From Paraphoma chrysanthemicola (lineage: Eukaryota; Ascomycota; Dothideomycetes; Pleosporales; Phaeosphaeriaceae), in assembly GCA_020744225.1 (NCBI GenBank), contig JAGMWG010000009.1, positions 1,364,001 to 1,428,000 of the forward strand: a stretch of 64,000 nucleotides of DNA, read 5' to 3'. Position 1 is the first letter of the stretch. Each line of letters starts with the position of its first letter. The notes beneath the pieces were generated by a model, which was not told the origin of the DNA, did no database searches, and saw only the letters and a program-made list of their open reading frames with translations. The position numbers and the translations under genes are program-made. Shown in pieces: positions 1-10,804 of this stretch.

Positions 1-1051
1 GGGTTCAACAAGTAAGATAACCCTCCACCATTGGTCGAAGCCGAGCTGGAATTGTCGTCCCTGGAAATTGGCGTCCGTATCTTCTAGTAGTAGCAGTACA
101 GCTGCGATCGTCGATGAATGACTAACGAGTCCGTAATGACCTCGCTTCGAACAATACCATAGTGTGAACCTGACCCACTGCGCAATCGATCTGATAAGTA
201 GACAGTCAAACATGAACATGCTTGTTCTTTTCAAGTTTGAACGCGGAATCTCTATGACATTGACAATTCGATAGATGTCGAAACCATGAACAGTCAAAGT
301 TGTTTTGCCAACGCGACAGATCGGGGGCCCGTAATGCGAAATACGACTCGACTCGTTGCCTACTGTCGCATGGAAGAATAGGCTCTCGGGAATCCATGAA
401 CGATAAGTAGGCAAGTGCCATTTTGGGACCCAGCTGGGCCCGAGTGCGTGGTCAGACAGCCCCGCCTCGACCAGAAGCGCAAGAGAACATGAGTTCCAAC
501 GTATTAGATCGGCGAAGAACTCTCGGTGGATGACATGAGCTGGAGTTGCATAGTTCGGGGTAGTGAGGTGGGCACCTAGTGTTTGCAAAACACCATAGTA
601 TGCAAAGGCTTTGTCCTTTGGATTGCTCACAGTCCGTCTGCGAATTGATTGTAACACGCCGTTCGCAAAGTAGTTCTCCTCTGTATATGCAACAACAAAT
701 AGGTCGATAATAGTTTTCCAGATCGTGTACAATACTGCAATAGGCCACGAGAAGCGGGACGCACATGAGTCGAAGTGGCTCAAACAGATCCATAGGATCG
801 TCTGCAAAGCGTTTTAGAGCCTAGAATGACCAATGAAGATTGCGGATAGTCTTCTCTCGAGATTGTCGTGTATTGGCGTCACGATCTTGAAAACCTTGGT
901 GTATATCGATTTCGGTTCAAATGTTGAGGAGCCTTGAAGCACAACCAGAACGGCTAAGAAGACTTGGATAAGTCGTTTCCAGGCTGTCAAAAAGCAGAAT
1001 CTTTGAATGAGCAACCAGTCACCTGTGATCATGCTGGCCGTCACTGTAAAA
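1..1051. other. No supported gene at left edge
   Basis: Only short open frames with unnatural composition occur here. Two minus-strand frames (452-793 and 814-1044) lie just downstream of the HET gene and could hold remnants of its C-terminus. The second contains a hydrophobic stretch. No convincing splice junction joins them to the HET frame. Confidence 0.5.
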
Positions 1052-1888
1052 TTAATGCGATGCTCGTATCGTGCCCCGGGAAACAGCGACGGTCCGCCAC
1101 AAGTCGACCAGGGACAGCAAATCGGAAACCAGGGTTGTGTAACTAGCTCTGCCGCCCAGTAACCACAGGGACACGGCTCCTTGACTGCGAAGCTTTTCCG
1201 CGGCTTGGAGTAGCTCTGTCCAGCTGAGACGGGCTGAATGTGTCAAAAACACGGGGTTGGAGGCAAGTACAAACTCCTGGTAGGTCCAGCCTCGAGAGAA
1301 CCACTCGTTCTCCAATAAGTGCTTCAGAATATCACGTTTGGCCACGGAACTTTCGAGTCGACCGTCGCCAACCAGTGTTTTGACGTAACCCATACTGACA
1401 GGTAATAGTGGCGAATCAGGGCTGAGCCAGACAAAGACCGTGTGCGCGCGCTCGTATATACAACCCATGAGTTGAATTTGATGGTTCCGCTCCGATAGAC
1501 TGGTTTGGTCGATACATATGCTGTCCACCCAGATGGCGATTGGGCCTTCCTCTTCTAGGGTAGTGAAAAGTGCGGCCTCACAGTTCCTAGTAACGCGCAG
1601 CTCATATTTGCCTATCTGAATGCAATGACCTGAGCGTGACGACGTTGAAGCACCCCAAACGTAAGACAAAGCTACATACGTTGGCAGATCAGCCAAAGAT
1701 ACAACCCGTAAAGATCCTTGCAGTCTGACGTGATGATCTAAAGCTTTCGAACGACGAGACAGTCTTTGCAGATCAAGCAGCCGGATGTTTTGGGTTCCGC
1801 CAGCCAGGGACAGGTTTTTGTACAAGGCTGAAGTGCATGTTTCGGGCGATCGACGTTCTTGTAGAGCACTATGGGCAGACAGCATCAT
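1052..1888 (-). CDS. HET-domain protein, short and possibly truncated
   Basis: A 278-residue single-exon frame. It has the hallmarks of the heterokaryon-incompatibility (HET, PF06985) domain: YVALSYVWG near residue 75, IAIWVDSICIDQTSLSERNHQIQLMG near residues 116-143, VFVWLSPDS, and WFSRGWTYQEFVLAS near residues 196-210. HET proteins trigger programmed cell death after fusion of genetically unlike hyphae, or in non-allelic recognition. The usual long variable C-terminal region and the PRDxxYALL-type motif are missing, because the frame stops at CAT TAA soon after the domain. A TTTTACAG acceptor-like site sits just after this stop, so a missed 3' exon is possible. The neighbouring TA-rich relic suggests a mutated, unstable locus. 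Family membership is clear; intactness is not. Confidence 0.75.
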   Translation of the reverse strand: MMLSAHSALQERRSPETCTSALYKNLSLAGGTQNIRLLDLQRLSRRSKALDHHVRLQGSLRVVSLADLPTYVALSYVWGASTSSRSGHCIQIGKYELRVTRNCEAALFTTLEEEGPIAIWVDSICIDQTSLSERNHQIQLMGCIYERAHTVFVWLSPDSPLLPVSMGYVKTLVGDGRLESSVAKRDILKHLLENEWFSRGWTYQEFVLASNPVFLTHSARLSWTELLQAAEKLRSQGAVSLWLLGGRASYTTLVSDLLSLVDLWRTVAVSRGTIRASH

Positions 1889-2687
1889 GGATGTGAATCT
1901 AGAGCTGTCTTAGAATAATGGTTTTGAATGTTATAAGATTCTAGTGTTAGTAGTACTAGTAGTGTGCAATGTCTTAAGAGACGCTAGGCTGTAGCAATGA
2001 AACTTAGCTGTATTAAGGCTAAGCTTAACTACTGCATACTAACTAAAGTAGCCTAGTTTTAACCGATAGTATTAGTAAGACTAAGGTAGATATATTCAAA
2101 TAAGAAAATCTTTTTGTAGATTATAATAGGTAAAGTCCAAGGTAAAGTATAGTAGCTTAAATCTTATTGTAAGGATTAAGGGACAGTTTAGAGTACATTC
2201 GATGTAGAAGGATGAAGGAGGTATTGTTGTGTAAGATAGACGAATCGCTGCCCTCACAGCTCCTCGTGTTCCTAAATTATATATTGCGGGGTAGGTCACG
2301 TGTAAGAGCCTTTACGCAGACCTGTCACGGCCTTGCCCTGACACATTTCCATCACCTTCTCATACCACCCCTCAAAACTCAAGGCTTAGACATAATCTCC
2401 TCCCCTCAGCACCTCCACATCCACATCCACATCCAGATGCCATATCCATTTCATAAAAATAATCTCAATCCAATTCAATTCATATAATTTCATATTCATA
2501 TCCCATTTTCACTCATATCACTTCATCTCATCTCATCACATCGCTTTCAAACACATTAATCTACCCAAACAAAGCCCTCCATGAAATGCGCAACCATGCC
2601 ATGCCCTATGCCATGCACCAAACAACGACAAGAGGAATCATGATACGCATACAAGGTTTTGGTCTAACTCAATCATGACCGTGCACG
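1889..2687. other. Intergenic: TA-rich RIP-like relic, then pyrimidine-rich myosin 3' flank
   Basis: About 1910-2290 is strikingly rich in TA, TAG, TTA and CTA steps, with no open frame. That is what repeat-induced point mutation (CpA to TpA) leaves behind. From about 2400 to 2560 there is CA/TC-rich low-complexity sequence, including a short CCACAT-type repeat near 2410-2432. It probably belongs to the 3' UTR of the myosin gene. No gene is seen. Confidence 0.5.
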
Positions 2688-5600
2688 CTATGCAGCAATC
2701 TCCTCCTGGATGGTGTCATGGCTGATGCCGTTGCCGTTGATTTCGCCTTCGTCGTCGCCGTTGGGCATGTCGTAGTCCATCTTTTCTTGCTGCGCAATGG
2801 CTTGTTGCGAGACGATTTCTGCGAGGCGCTTCAAGCGGGGGGTTTGTAGCCCTGTGGTTGTGTTAGCAATTATATTTCTAGATGTTGGTGAGCAGTGGGT
2901 AGACTTACATGATGGCGTATATGTCTCCAATGCAGTAATGACTCTCGGGTCCGCAATCGCGTATGGGCCGGAATCCTCCATATCCACTGCAGTCAACAAC
3001 AACACGTCGCTCTTCTCCGTCACCCTCGATGCAACGGCCTTCATGATCTCGCCATTGATGGGCTGCTCGTAGTCCGCTACGAGATATTGGTTCAACAGCT
3101 TCTGAATTTGGTTCGGGCTCAACATCCAGCAAATGTCTTGGATAATCTCAATGTCGTTGAGAGTAGCCTTCTTGAGCTGAAGCAACTTCGTGGCCTGCAT
3201 GAGATGCTCGAGCTGAAGGGTGCCTTCGGGCATGTCGTGAGACTTGCACCACTCCTCTATCCTGGTGATGTTGTAGTTGATCTGGAGCCCACGCTTCCAC
3301 GAGAGGAAGTTTCTCCTCATCAACAAATCGTTGAACGCTGTGACGCCAACGAGGCGAAGAAGCTCGGTGACGCATTGTGTAATAATAGAGTCTTCAAGGT
3401 AATACGCCTTCATGGCCTTATATACACTGTTCAACAAGCTGAGGAGGTTGTCCATGCTGTAAGCAGGAGTGTTGCTGCCCTGGAGAAGCTTGCCGAGGAA
3501 GCGGTTGGACTCGTTGGTAACAAATCCTGGGAGTGACTGAGACTCGATGATGGCCGGGATGATCATCTTCTGCAGCTTCTTCTTGAGCACCTTCATCCAG
3601 GTGTGGTAGATGTTGAACTCGAGACTCTCCAAGTCGTGCTTAACAATCTCGAGCAGTCGGTCATACTCGTAGTTCTCGGTCTTCTGCTGCTCATACCAGT
3701 CCTCAGCAAGGAAGACGAATGAAAGCATCTCGTGGACGTTGCTCAGCCAGAAAGCACCCGGATTGATAGCATCGTCGCTGTCGTGCTGCATGACCTCCTG
3801 CTGGATAGACTGCATGACATTGGCCAAGAAGCGCTCGGACTCCTTGACGAAGCCATTGTTCCACATCTCGGAGGTGACAAGATTGATGAGGTATGCTGGG
3901 AAGAGAACCTCCTTGTCGGTTGGTGGTGGTGTCGAGATTGGCGAGGGGATCTTCAGGTTCTTGATGAGACCCAGAGTGACCTCGTCATTGAGCATATCCT
4001 CATCAGCAAGAATGCTCTCAAGCTCTGCCTCGACATTATCGAAGTGAGCAAACGTTGAGCCAGACAAGTTCTGCCTGTGCGCGGATGAGCCTGGCGCCAT
4101 CGATACAGGTCGCGGGTTGTAGTTGCCAACAAGACTGAAACGATCAATCTCTCGCGTGTCTGGTCCTGCACTGCGTCGCTTAGGCTTCTTGGAGGACACA
4201 AGGTTGATCAAACTGCTTGCGGCCATTGTAGCATGACCGTTGGCCATTTCGCCGTTGAGTGGACCAGCGCGCTTCATAAGCTCGACTTGCTCCTGTAAGT
4301 CGGCAAGCTGCTGTCGGAGCGACATCTTCTCGGTTTCGGTCACGTTGCTTCTCCGCTTGGACTGCTCCAGATCGTCTGTGGTCCTCTTCAGCGAAGCGCG
4401 GAGTTCCTTTTCTTCCTCCTGAAGATGGCGCATCTTGGCTGTGCTCTCGTCGTAGCTCGTCTGGAGCTTCTTGTACTCGTCTTCCATCTGACTCAACTTG
4501 GCGGCAGTGATACCAGCCTGGTTGGCCTCGGCCTGTAGCTCCTTCTGCCTGTTCTCGAGCGTACGGCTTCGCTCCTTGTACGACTTGATCTGGTTCTCGT
4601 AGTTCTCGACCTGCGACTTGAGCGACTTGTTCTGCTCCCTCATCGAGCCAAGGTTCTGTGTGAGCTCGACAACCTTGTTCTCCAGCTTGTACGAGATGTT
4701 CTTGAGATCGCGAGACTCGGCACGTAGTACCTTGTACTGCTTGCGAGCTTGCTTTCCTCTCCACAACTTTTGGATGATGACTGCGCCCTTCCTCTTGTTC
4801 CTCCATTCGCGGAGCAGCTGTTGTGATCGCCAACTCCTCTGGCAGATGAGAGCGGCTCGCAACCACTGTCGGTCCATGAGCGCCTTCCTGAGCAAGCGAC
4901 CCTTTGCTTGAGCTTGCAAGGCGATAATCGACTTGCGAATAGTGTGGTACTCCTTGCGCACCTGGCTGCCTCGCCAGTATCGCTGGATAGTGGTAGCCGC
5001 GCGGACTTGCCGAGCCTCTTCAGCGCGTTCCCTGGTCATGAAACCCCTAGCCAATGACTGCACGGCAACGATGGCCTCGCGCATCTCCAGATAGATGCGA
5101 CGGTAGTACTTGGCACGGAGATTCTTCTGAATCATGATAGCAGCATCGTTGAGCCTGGCTGTCCTCAAGTTCTCGAGGAAAGCAAGCATACCAGCACGGA
5201 AGAAGATCTTGGTCAGACCCATCTGGTACTTGTCGGTGCCGTCGTTCTTGCCAGCACCAAGCGCTTTCCTGAGGATGGCGGTGGCCATGTCTCGAATCTC
5301 GGGCGTCCATTCATTCGATCTTACCAACATGTAGTATCGAAGAGCGAACTCTTCGTACGTCCATCTTGTGGGGTAACCAGCACAACTGATTCGAACGGTT
5401 TCGAGAACACCGCAAGCTCGCAGCTGACTCAGGACCATGGGTCCATCGAACTGCCAGGCCGCCTTGGCCTCGTTGGGCTTGATACAGCGAATGTAGTGAA
5501 CGTCGGTAGAGTTGATTGTGTGCATCAGCTCGATGAGGGAGGCCTTGAAGATGCCACCAAGCGTTGGCTTCCTGTTGACGGCTATCCTACGACCGGCAGA

Positions 5601-7720
5601 CATTGCGGCTCCGGGCTTAGCGGATTGAGTGGTTGCGGTCTCCTTTTCGCGAATTTGGGCAGCGACTTGCAAGACTTCGGCAAGGAACTTGTTGTTCGAC
5701 GCCTTGAGGACCTCCATATGCTCATCGGGCACAGTGTCCCTGTTCTTTTCTATGAAGCCATCCGACTCGTATGTGACGTCGACAGCATAATGGCAGACGG
5801 TGAAGGCAGACTTGCCGAAGCGAGGCTTCTTGTAGAACTTGTGCTTGTCTCCAGAAAAGTTGTGGTGGAGCTTGGTGACGAATTGCTCATCTGAGCCCAT
5901 GGGCAGGCGAGACTCCTCGTCAAGCAAAGACAGCACACCGAGCTTGCCCTCGATGAGGTCAATACACGGCTGATTGTCCGCAAAGTCAATGAATTGCCAG
6001 TCAATCTGTTCCCGCACGTACTCTTCTTGCTCGAGCTTGAAGACGTGGGCGTTGAACTCTTGTTGCAGCTTCTCGTTGGCGTAGTTGATGCAAAACTGTT
6101 CGAAAGAGTTCTTTGCGAAATGCTCGAAACCGTAAATATCCAGAACACCAATGAATGTATGCGCATGCGCGAGGACCTGCTCAGTGGCCAAGCTCTCGTT
6201 GGTTCGCTCAACTAGCCAGTCGAACAAGCTTGAGTAGATGAATTTTGCAACTGAGTCACGTACAACGTTGGCTTGCTGCTGGGTAAGATTTGAGACAATC
6301 TTCTCGCCACGGGTAATGAGCTGCTTCTTCACAGTCCACTTGGCGAAATTGTTTGCATCTATACCAAGCAGGTTGCAAGCCTTGACTAATGAAGGCTCTT
6401 CTGGCGAGAGATTTGAGTCTGTGCGGGTGGCTGTAATCTTGACGTCTCCCATGTGCAGAAGGGCAGCAAGGAGGCGCCAAATACCGGCCTGCGTCTCTGC
6501 TGGCACGCCGACCTTTGTCAGAGAGTCTCGGGTAGCATTGAACTCGGCCTTGTCGTCCATGCCTTCGATGACTGGTGCGCTACCCTGGTTGAGGTAGGTA
6601 AATTCCTCGACGGGCTTCAACGAGAGCTCCTGCCGCTCGGCATCTGTGGCGCCCGCGATGAGCTGGTAGAAGATGTGGTAATTCCGCTCCTTGAGCGGCT
6701 GGAAGACCAGTCTTGACCGTTCCAGCAGGTATGTCCTGATCTTTGCACCAATGATGTCCGTCTGCTTGTTGAACAGAATCTCAATGTATTTACCGAAACG
6801 AGACGAGTTGTCGTTCCTCGTGGTTTTGGCATTACCAAAGGCTTCCATGATGGGATTGGTAGCTAGGATCTGCTCCTCGGTCTCGCTCATGGAGTCGGCC
6901 TTGCCTCTCCGCTTGCCTGGGTTGTCTGGGGACTCGCGGGTCGCGAAGTATCGCATGATGTATTTGGCGCTGACGGTCTTTCCGGCTCCGGACTCGCCAG
7001 AGACGACAATGGTCTGGTTCTTCTGGTCCCGCAACATGTCGCTGGAGACGTCAGCATATTGTGGCAGAGTAGGAGGAAATGGTGAGTTATGTGACATTGG
7101 GGCGGGGTGGACAGAGAGACTCACGCAAAGGCTTCTTCAGCAATGGCGAACAAATGTGGAGCGCCATAGGATCTTTGCTTGCCGGCGTACACTTGTACCA
7201 TTCCCGGCACGTAGAGCGAGTCGACGCGAGCAAAGGGATTGGTTGCAATCAGGACGATACCCGAGTATGTGTAGATCTCCTTCTGCAGGTAGCGCAGCTT
7301 GATGGCCTGGAGCACTGCATGCTGTCAGTATGCCTGGGAGCCAATTTCTGGGGGGCTGCAGAGGGGCGTACCAGCGGGCTCGTTCAGATGGGACAGGTTG
7401 GTCAGGTCGTCGCTGGCTTCGAGCATGGCCGGGTTCATGAGCGGGGGCAGGTTCGGGTCATTGCCGGTCTGGATGGCAGAGAGCGTCGTCTCGACGGTTT
7501 TTTTCTATGCTTTCGTCAGCACAAATTCCCCTCGGACAGTTGTCCACTGCCACTCTGCTACTACTACTACGGGCCCGCTGCGTACCTCGCCATTCTCGAG
7601 CTGGAAGACCAGCTTCACCTTGTCGCCCTCAATCTTCTTGTCGACGACCTCGGAGGCAACCCAGCCGTCGGTGGGGTCGGGCTGCCATGCCCGGGTGCCG
7701 TTCTCGTAGATGTGTGCCAT
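2688..7720 (-). CDS. Class V myosin heavy chain
   Basis: Actin-based motor that carries vesicles, organelles and chitin synthase to the hyphal tip. Five exons: 7720-7586, 7504-7372, 7314-7125, 7041-2909, 2851-2688, giving about 1584 residues, normal for fungal myosin V. All introns are GT-AG and every phase closes. The start is ATG at 7720 (MAHIYENGTRAWQPD). An N-terminal SH3-like segment is followed by the motor, with P-loop GESGAGKT at residues 168-175, switch residues in NDNSSRFGKYIEI, and DIYGFEHF. IQ repeats (IQ..RG/WR..) occupy about 790-920, a coiled coil runs to about 1080, and a DIL/globular cargo-binding tail extends to about 1540. The last intron (2908-2852) splits the codon for Trp in PSWLQTPRLKRL. 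Orthologous to yeast MYO2 and Aspergillus myoE. It lies head-on behind a GC-rich leader. Confidence 0.95.
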
Positions 7721-8563
7721 GTTGGCGGTCGTGTCCCGCGCCCTCTGGTGGGCTGGTGGGAGCGAAATGGTCAGGGTCCAAGAAGCCCTTCAGTGGACGC
7801 TTTGGTGCTCCAGCTCGCTAAATGTGCGGCCGCGTGGAGTGACAGGTGGGCGTGCAAGATCGCTGCACTCACAGCGAGAGACGCATGGTGGGAGCGAGAA
7901 TTGTGTGCGTGTTGAGACACCGCCATGCTCAGCAACTTGCGAGATGGACTTTCGGCGGGCACGCTAGCACCGCTCCTCACCGCCAAACAGCCCGCACTCA
8001 GCACGGGCAGCACGCAGGGGGCGGCCTATCACGTCGACGCCTCGCACCAACACCTCGACACCCGTGCAGGACACCGTCTCACCACAGCTGCCTCTCGCAT
8101 ATCGCCGTCTGCGAACGAGCTGTTCCTGGCCCTTGCAGTCTGCCCGCCCGCCGCTGTGGCACCTTCGACGTGCTCCTCACAAAGTCTGCTATCAGTCTGC
8201 TTTGCTTCTCAAACATCCAGCATGCATTCTTACTCGCGCCACAGAAGGAGTGGGCCACGGTACGCCATTCTCAAAGCAACGGCACTTTCCCGAGCACCTG
8301 CAGCGCAAGGCCTCGCCAACGTTTCGCGCCCAGGGATCGCCCGCTGCTCTGTCGTTTGGCCGGTACGCTGAAACGGCGACATCTGCCATTATTTGACTAT
8401 TCAAATTACCGCCTATGCGCCCCCAGATTCTGCCTTCCGAGATCAATTATCTTGACCAACGCCATGTTGAATGCTTTTGCTTTGCTTTTCCGCCCTCAGA
8501 CCAAAGTTGAGGAATGCACCGACTGCTCGGGCCCCGCTGAAACCTACCATCCGACCTCTCCAC
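7721..8563. other. Intergenic: myosin V promoter and leader, 3' flank of the Ser33 gene
   Basis: GC-rich near the myosin start. Several overlapping plus-strand frames (for example 7846-8580) are rich in Arg, His, Ser and Pro and look like chance frames in GC-rich DNA. No gene or clear regulatory motif is recognised. Confidence 0.5.
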
Positions 8564-10118
8564 CTAGTACAGCACCCTAGTCCGGATGCACGCTGCTTGA
8601 ATTAGCTTCGTCCGATTAACGAGATCGTGCAATCGACTCACAGGACAGTTCCTCGAGGCTCTGGAAGAGATCCCGAATCTCTCCCTCCTTGACGTCGCTG
8701 ATATCAGCCATGAGGTATGCCACTTCGCCTCTCGAGTCGGACATTTGCTTCTCGATGTTGTGGTGGAGCAAGATGCCGTTCACTGCTCGCATGTTAGCCT
8801 CACTTCTCCATCCTAGCAGTGGTCATGACTTGCCTTGCCGTAGCACGCCGGGCACGTTCTTGTGAATGTAGATGACACGCAGGCTGTTTGGCTCCTCGAG
8901 AGACAACCCTCTCAAGTTGACCTCGGGCATGTTGACCGCGCCCAGTGTTGCGCCCTCGTTCACATATCGCACCAACGCTGTGCTGACCTCAATGCCAATA
9001 GCGCTCTGTGCCTCCTCCGTGCTGCCGCCAATGTGTGGAGTCAAGATGATGTTCTTCAATCCGACCAAGTCCTTTGTCCATGAGTTAAGGTCGTTAGTAA
9101 AGTAGTCGCCGTTGCCAGCTGGCTCGTCTGGGAAGACGTCGATGGCTGCACCAGCGATCTTGCCCGAGCGCGAAGCCTCGATCAGGGCGGCAATGTCAAC
9201 GACGGTGCCGCGAGCGTTGTTGATGAGGTAGCTGCCGTCCTTCATCTTCGCGAACTGGCTAGCACCAATGAGGTTCTTGGTGTCCTGGGTTGCGGGTACG
9301 TGCAACGACACAAAGTCTGCCTGCTCCAGCAAGTCGTCCAACGAGGCGACCTGTCGCGCCGTTCCCAGGCCCATCATCGTCAGAACGTCGTAGTAGATAA
9401 CGTCCATACCCATCGACTCCGCCAGAACGCTCAGTTGGCTACCAATGTGTCCATAACCCACTATGCCCAGTGTCTTGCCGCGAATCTCCCAGCAGCCCTT
9501 GCTGACCTTGTTCCATGTGCCGTTGTGTAGCTCCATCGAGCGGTCGGCAAGCTGGCGAGCGAGCGCAATGATCTCCGCGATTACGAGTTCGGCGACGGAG
9601 CGCGAGTTGCTGAAGGGAGAGTTGAAGACTGCAATGCCCTTTTGCGCGGCAGTCTGCAGGTCGACCTGATTCGTGCCAATGCAGAAGCAGCCGATGACGA
9701 TGAGGTTCTTCGCCTCCTCAAGCACTCTCTTCGTGAGCTTCGTCTTCGATCGGATGCCGATGACCTGAACATCGCGAATCTTCTCAATGAGCTGGTCCTC
9801 TGGTAAGCTTCCCTTGACCGTCTCGACCTGGTAGCCCTGCCCCTTCAAGATGTTGACACCAGCCTCGTTCACGTTCTCCAGCAGTAGCACTTTGATGTCC
9901 TTGGTGTCGAAAGGCTTCAGCTGTTTCGCGGCTTGCGAAGCGCTCGAGAGCGTGGGTATGCTGCCATGGCGGCCGTCTCGGTAGCCACCTGGCGGCTGTC
10001 GGAAGCTCGACGGCGGGCTGTGGAAGGACAGATTCGGGCTTGTACTGAGGTTGAGGCTGTTTGACACGCTGCGCGCGAGGCTGTTCGCGCTGCCTGCGAT
10101 GTCTTGTGGTGGAGTCAT
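8564..10118 (-). CDS. SER33: D-3-phosphoglycerate dehydrogenase
   Basis: Catalyses the first step of serine synthesis, oxidising 3-phosphoglycerate to 3-phosphohydroxypyruvate with NAD. Exons 10118-8834, 8782-8642, 8595-8564 give 485 residues. A Ser/Pro-rich N-terminal extension of about 70 residues precedes the dehydrogenase core. The NAD-binding motif GYGHIG is near residue 221. The catalytic Arg (NNARGTVVD), Glu (FPDEPAG) and His (TPHIGGSTEEAQ) are all present. The C-terminal ACT regulatory domain is rebuilt by splicing and ends in the family-typical IRTRVLY. The first intron uses a rare GC donor (AAG/GCAAGT), which gives RQVNGILLHHNIE. Reading through instead would stop after RQGKS and lose the ACT domain. 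Cytosolic. SER3 is the equivalent yeast paralogue name. Confidence 0.95.
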
Positions 10119-10804
10119 GGTGATGCACGGAGTTTTCGGGAAGCGCTTGGGCGAGGATGTTACAACTCAATTGGGATGTGCGGTCCGACAAGTATCTAAG
10201 GTGTAAGGAAGTGAGAGGCGATAAGGACCAGAATTCAGTGTCAATGTCTAAACTTGGTTTTCCTGTGAAAAGAGTCTAGTTGCCGAGTGTCTATTCGAGT
10301 GGTAAGTGCAGCATCAATGAAAGGATGACGCCCGAGACCATGAACAGCGACATCAGGAACCAGTCAAGCTGTCCCCACTCTACACCAATATATAAGCTAA
10401 GGCAATTTGTCTCTCGCCATGTCAGGCCGACAGCAACATATGACTCCATCGGAGTCCGAGTCTGCACAAAATTTCTCGACGCGGCTGATGATGCAATCAC
10501 ACTAGCCCCGCCATCCCACCAAATAGTTTGTGCCTGGCTTGTGCGCGTTCCCTCCGCTTTCGGACCATCGGGCATTCATCGATCTCCCCGAAAGTTCGAG
10601 AAGTCCGAATTCTGTCACGAATATCGCAATTAGAATAGGATAGTTTCGCGATTCAAGCGCGATTTCATTCATTATCTATGATTCTGCAGCTCATTTGCGC
10701 CTCTTGCTAAGTTCACGTAGCCGCTGAGAATCGCGAACGGGAGGAAACATTTCTGAGTCTGACGGGATCCCAAGACAGCCAACTTTTGTCGTTAAAGTTG
10801 TGAT
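10119..10804. other. Intergenic between the Ser33 5' end and the Zwf1 3' end
   Basis: About 690 bp. It contains the promoter of the phosphoglycerate dehydrogenase gene and the 3' UTR of the glucose-6-phosphate dehydrogenase gene. Short antisense-like frames at 10280-10633 are not supported. Confidence 0.5.

Noticed and set aside
4180..4866. 228-residue minus-strand frame overlapping myosin V
   Set aside because: Lies in another frame of the coiled-coil region; Glu/Arg/Gln-rich by codon mirroring.
7846..8580. 244-residue plus-strand frame upstream of myosin V
   Set aside because: Arg/His/Pro/Ser-rich with no domain, in GC-rich leader DNA; two other frames are also open in the same DNA.
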